DNA of 47,668 nucleotides, taken from contig MFWB01000011.1 in the NCBI GenBank assembly GCA_001787205.1, positions 1-47,668 of the forward strand, given 5' to 3'. The notes under the pieces were generated by a model. The model was not told the DNA's origin. It ran no database searches and worked only from the letters and a program-made list of their open reading frames with translations. A program made the position numbers and the translations under genes. This DNA is from Candidatus Nomurabacteria bacterium RIFOXYB1_FULL_39_16 (GTDB taxonomy: Bacteria > Patescibacteriota > Minisyncoccia > Phycocordibacterales > UBA9973). Shown piece by piece: positions 44,577 to 47,668 of the stretch. How positions within the stretch are numbered: the stretch's first letter is position 1; the number at the start of each line of letters is the position of its first letter.

Positions 44577-45317
44577 TTATTTTCCTGAAATTGAATATCC
44601 ACCATCGACTAAAATAGTTTGACCAGTAATAAAACTAGCCTTATCACTCGCTAAAAATAAAATCGCTTCTGCTATTTCTTCTGGTCGTGCTACTCTTCCC
44701 AATAAACAACTTTCTGCCTTTTCTAAAAACTTTTTATCAGTTCTAGTTTTAGACATTGGCGTATCAGTAAATCCAGGAGCTATTGCATTAATTGCAATAT
44801 TTGGAGCAAATTGTTTAGCCAATGATGCTGTAAGATTTATAATGGCGCTCTTAGAAACAGAATAAGCTGGGTTGCCACAAGTTCCCGTATATCCCCTAAT
44901 TGAGGCAATATTAATTATTCGGCCATATTTATTTTTTTGCATTTGTGGAATGATAGCTTGGCAAAAATGTGTAGTTCCCAATACATTGGTTTTAAACATA
45001 TCAATCCAAAATTCATCCGTTGATTCTAAAAATTCCTGAATAGGAGATATCCCTGCTGAATTGACTAAAATATCAATTTTTCCAACTTTTTCTAAAATTC
45101 TTTGCACTTCAGATTGTACTGCTTTCTGGTCTCTAACATCACAAAAAATATATTCACAGCTTAATTCTTTTGCTAAATTTTTTAATTCTTCTTTTTCTCT
45201 TCTTCCGTGAACGACAGGTATCGCTCCATATTTTTTAGCCAATCTCGCTGTTGCCATTCCTATACCAGATGACGAACCTGTAATCAAAATAATTTTATCT
45301 TTTAAATCCATAAACAA
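44577..45317 (-). CDS. SDR family oxidoreductase (3-oxoacyl-ACP reductase-like)
   Basis: ITGSSSGIGMATARLAKKYGA, NSAGISP, YSVSKSAIINLTASLAKQFAPNIAINAIAPGFTDTPM, FITGQTILVDGGYS. Confidence 0.92.
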   Translation of the reverse strand: MFMDLKDKIILITGSSSGIGMATARLAKKYGAIPVVHGRREKEELKNLAKELSCEYIFCDVRDQKAVQSEVQRILEKVGKIDILVNSAGISPIQEFLESTDEFWIDMFKTNVLGTTHFCQAIIPQMQKNKYGRIINIASIRGYTGTCGNPAYSVSKSAIINLTASLAKQFAPNIAINAIAPGFTDTPMSKTRTDKKFLEKAESCLLGRVARPEEIAEAILFLASDKASFITGQTILVDGGYSISGK

Positions 45318-45337
45318 TGATTAATTAACTTATAATT

Positions 45338-46582
45338 TTATACAAACCTCTTTGGTATTGGAAATTTTTTAGCTAATTTTTTAATTTCTTTATGCACAGT
45401 TTCTTTTATTTTTTTATTATCTTTATTTTTTAGCACTTCAATCATCAACTCTGCAACCTTTTTACATTCTTTCTCTTTAAATCCTCTAGTAGTGATGGCT
45501 GGAGTACCAAATCTAATACCGGATGGGTCAAGCGGTTTCCTGGTGTCCCCTGCAATAGAGTTCATATTGAGAGTTATGCCCACTTCGTCCAATACCGTCT
45601 GTGCTTCTTTACCTGTGACCCCCAGAGAGCCGAAGACATCAGCGAGAATGAGGTGATTATCTGTGCCGCCTCCAATCATTCTGATTTTATTCTTACGGAA
45701 AACTTCTTCCATCGCTTTCGCATTTTTCAAAATTTGCTTGGCGTACTTTTTATAAGCCGGCTTCATCGCCTCTCCGAAAGCTACAGCCTTCGCAGCGATG
45801 GTATGCATATGCGGACCGCCTTGGATTCCAGGGAAAATTGATTTATCAATCTTTTTAGCTATCTCTTCATCTTCACGAGTCAAAATAATCCCCCCACGAG
45901 GCCCGCGGAGAGTCTTGTGAGTCGTGGAAGTGATAATATCAAAACCATCATCAAAAGGATTACGCAAAACACCCGCAGCAATAAGCCCGGCAATATGCGC
46001 CATATCCGCCATCGTCACCGCCCCGACTTCATGAGCAATCTCCACAAACTTTTTATAATTCAAAGTACGTGAATAAGCAGAAAATCCAGCAAGAATTATT
46101 TTCGGTTTATGTTCCAATGCCACCTTACGTAAATCTTCATAATCAATTTCTCCCGTATCCGGATCTTTCATCTTATAAGTGACAAATTTATAAATCTTTG
46201 CAGGAAGAGTCATCGGATGCCCGTGCGTCAGGTGTCCCCCGTGCGACAAATCCATCCCGAGCACTGTGTCTCCTGGTTGAAGTAATGCTGCATAGACGGC
46301 GAGGTTCGCTGGAGCTCCGGAATGAGGCTGAACATTGGCAAATTTACATTTAAAAAGCTTACAAACGCGTTCTATGGCGAGTCTCTCAACAGCATCAGTA
46401 AAATCCTGCCCGCCGTAATATCTGCGTCCCGGATACCCTTCGGAATATTTATTAGTAAAAACAGAACCATTGGCTTTTAACACATCTTCTGAAACATAGT
46501 TTTCGGAAGGGATTAATTCAAGCCCTTCTCTCTGCCTTTTCTCTTCACTTTTAATGAGTTTTTCTATTAGTTTATCTCGCAT
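45338..46582 (-). CDS. glyA: Serine hydroxymethyltransferase
   Basis: GLELIPSENYVSEDVLKANGSVFTNKYSEGYPGRRYYGG; TTTHKTLRGPRGG. Confidence 0.98.
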   Translation of the reverse strand: MRDKLIEKLIKSEEKRQREGLELIPSENYVSEDVLKANGSVFTNKYSEGYPGRRYYGGQDFTDAVERLAIERVCKLFKCKFANVQPHSGAPANLAVYAALLQPGDTVLGMDLSHGGHLTHGHPMTLPAKIYKFVTYKMKDPDTGEIDYEDLRKVALEHKPKIILAGFSAYSRTLNYKKFVEIAHEVGAVTMADMAHIAGLIAAGVLRNPFDDGFDIITSTTHKTLRGPRGGIILTREDEEIAKKIDKSIFPGIQGGPHMHTIAAKAVAFGEAMKPAYKKYAKQILKNAKAMEEVFRKNKIRMIGGGTDNHLILADVFGSLGVTGKEAQTVLDEVGITLNMNSIAGDTRKPLDPSGIRFGTPAITTRGFKEKECKKVAELMIEVLKNKDNKKIKETVHKEIKKLAKKFPIPKRFV

Positions 46583-47418
46583 ACGCCCATTCTAGCACAT
46601 TTTATAATTATTGTTCCAAGTAAATCGGTACGTAGAATTTTAGCTCCAGATTGTGCCAGAGTGGCAAGAGTGTCAGCGTGTGGGTGACCATATTTATTGT
46701 CCTTACCAACAGAAATCAAAGCATATTCGGGTGAGACCACTTTTACAAACGAAGAAGATGTAGAGGTGCGTGAACCGTGGTGCCCAACTTTTAGAAATGT
46801 GCTCTTTAGTTGCTCTTTTGAATTTTCTGAAAGAATTATTTTCTCGGTTTTTGTTGTGCTGTCACCCGAGAGCATTATAGAAGTGTCCCCATAAGTTAAA
46901 CGAGCGATGATAGACCCATCATTCGTCGTCCACGCAGAAACATCGCGGTCAGGGAACAAAATATCAATCACTGCTCCGCCGCCCAGGTGAAGCTTCATAC
47001 CCTTTTTAACTAAAATATCCGGAATTTTTTGATTTTTAATTTCTGTTTTTAAATTTTGAAAAGTTTTAGAATCGTTTAAGGTGCCAGATTCAAAAACCGC
47101 TCCAACTTTGTAACTTTTAAAAATGTCCGAAAATCCGCCAATGTGGTCTGCATCCGGATTCGTAATGACAACCGCATCTATCGTCCTGTCAAAGGAAGAC
47201 ATCAACTTGGAAAGTGGTCCTAAAACTTTACGCGCCCCTCCAACATCAAACATAATCTGCGTACCGGTCGAAGATTCTATAAAAAGCGCGTCACCCTGCC
47301 CCACATCCAACATCGCAAAAGTAAGAACCCGATGAGAATTCTTCCAGTCTAAACAAAAAAGAAAAACATTTGCCATTAAAAGCAAAAAGGCGAATATCAA
47401 TGAGTAATATTTCTTCAT
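46567..47418 (-). CDS. ComEC/Rec2-like MBL-fold protein (stand-alone hydrolase domain with N-terminal TM)
   Basis: FAMLDVGQGDALFIESSTGTQIMFDVGG; VITNPDADHIGGF; LKVGHHGSRTSTS. Confidence 0.88.
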   Translation of the reverse strand: MKKYYSLIFAFLLLMANVFLFCLDWKNSHRVLTFAMLDVGQGDALFIESSTGTQIMFDVGGARKVLGPLSKLMSSFDRTIDAVVITNPDADHIGGFSDIFKSYKVGAVFESGTLNDSKTFQNLKTEIKNQKIPDILVKKGMKLHLGGGAVIDILFPDRDVSAWTTNDGSIIARLTYGDTSIMLSGDSTTKTEKIILSENSKEQLKSTFLKVGHHGSRTSTSSSFVKVVSPEYALISVGKDNKYGHPHADTLATLAQSGAKILRTDLLGTIIIKCARMGVCEIN

Positions 47419-47454
47419 AATGTCTTCGTCTGACGGATATAGTATAATATGGGT

Positions 47455-47668
47455 ATGAAAAAATATGAAGAAATAAAATTCAATATCGGGGAATTGAAGG
47501 GAATTTCAAAAAAGAATATTGAAGAGCATCTGAAGCTCTATGCGGGTTATGTAAAAAACACTAATTCTATTTTAGAAAAAATTCCAGAGTATGAAGGCTA
47601 TGTCAAAGAAGACACCTTTGCCCCCTATGTCGTGAGTGAGCTTCATCGTAGATTTAGTTTTGAATTCA
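47455..47668 (+). CDS. Fe/Mn superoxide dismutase-like protein (partial, N-terminal 71 aa)
   Basis: MKKYEEIKFNIGELKGISKKNIEEHLKLYAGYVKNTNSILEK... resembles CPR SOD N-termini; truncated by window end. Confidence 0.55.
   Translation, partial: MKKYEEIKFNIGELKGISKKNIEEHLKLYAGYVKNTNSILEKIPEYEGYVKEDTFAPYVVSELHRRFSFEF

Overview
The window looks like a contiguous chromosomal segment from a Candidate Phyla Radiation bacterium of Parcubacteria/Patescibacteria type. This is inferred from gene content and protein style; no search was run. It starts with the 5' ~910 nt of a 23S rRNA gene (minus strand) that is not preceded by a 16S gene or tRNA. Next come rplJ-rplL and a cluster of secreted proteins carrying peptidoglycan-binding domains (presumed S-layer or cell-surface). 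The second half is mostly housekeeping genes: ftsK, recA, efp, rpsF-ssb-rpsR, tatD, metG, an M16 peptidase, glyS, recO, ileS, a Pif1-like helicase, argS, dut, tmk, NUDIX, SDR, glyA, a ComEC-like MBL protein and a partial SOD-like gene. The most interesting signals are: (1) a large family of GC-rich palindromic/BIME-like repeats found between genes and also translated in frame inside ftsK (twice), metG, ileS (twice), efp, tatD, recA and a winged-helix gene; (2) two DUF559-type (Vsr-like) nuclease ORFs whose ends lie in these palindromes, one of them a compact ~436-bp unit with inverted termini; (3) a REP-associated (RAYT/Y1) transposase bracketed by three copies of a different palindrome; (4) an IleRS with a complete histidine-phosphatase-like domain inserted near its zinc-binding/catalytic region; (5) a transcriptional T-box riboswitch with an apparently ultrashort Stem I upstream of ileS; (6) several sigma70-type promoters placed exactly for leaderless mRNAs; (7) an independent 23S promoter region that contains a small terminated transcript. 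No CRISPR array or tRNA gene was recognised.
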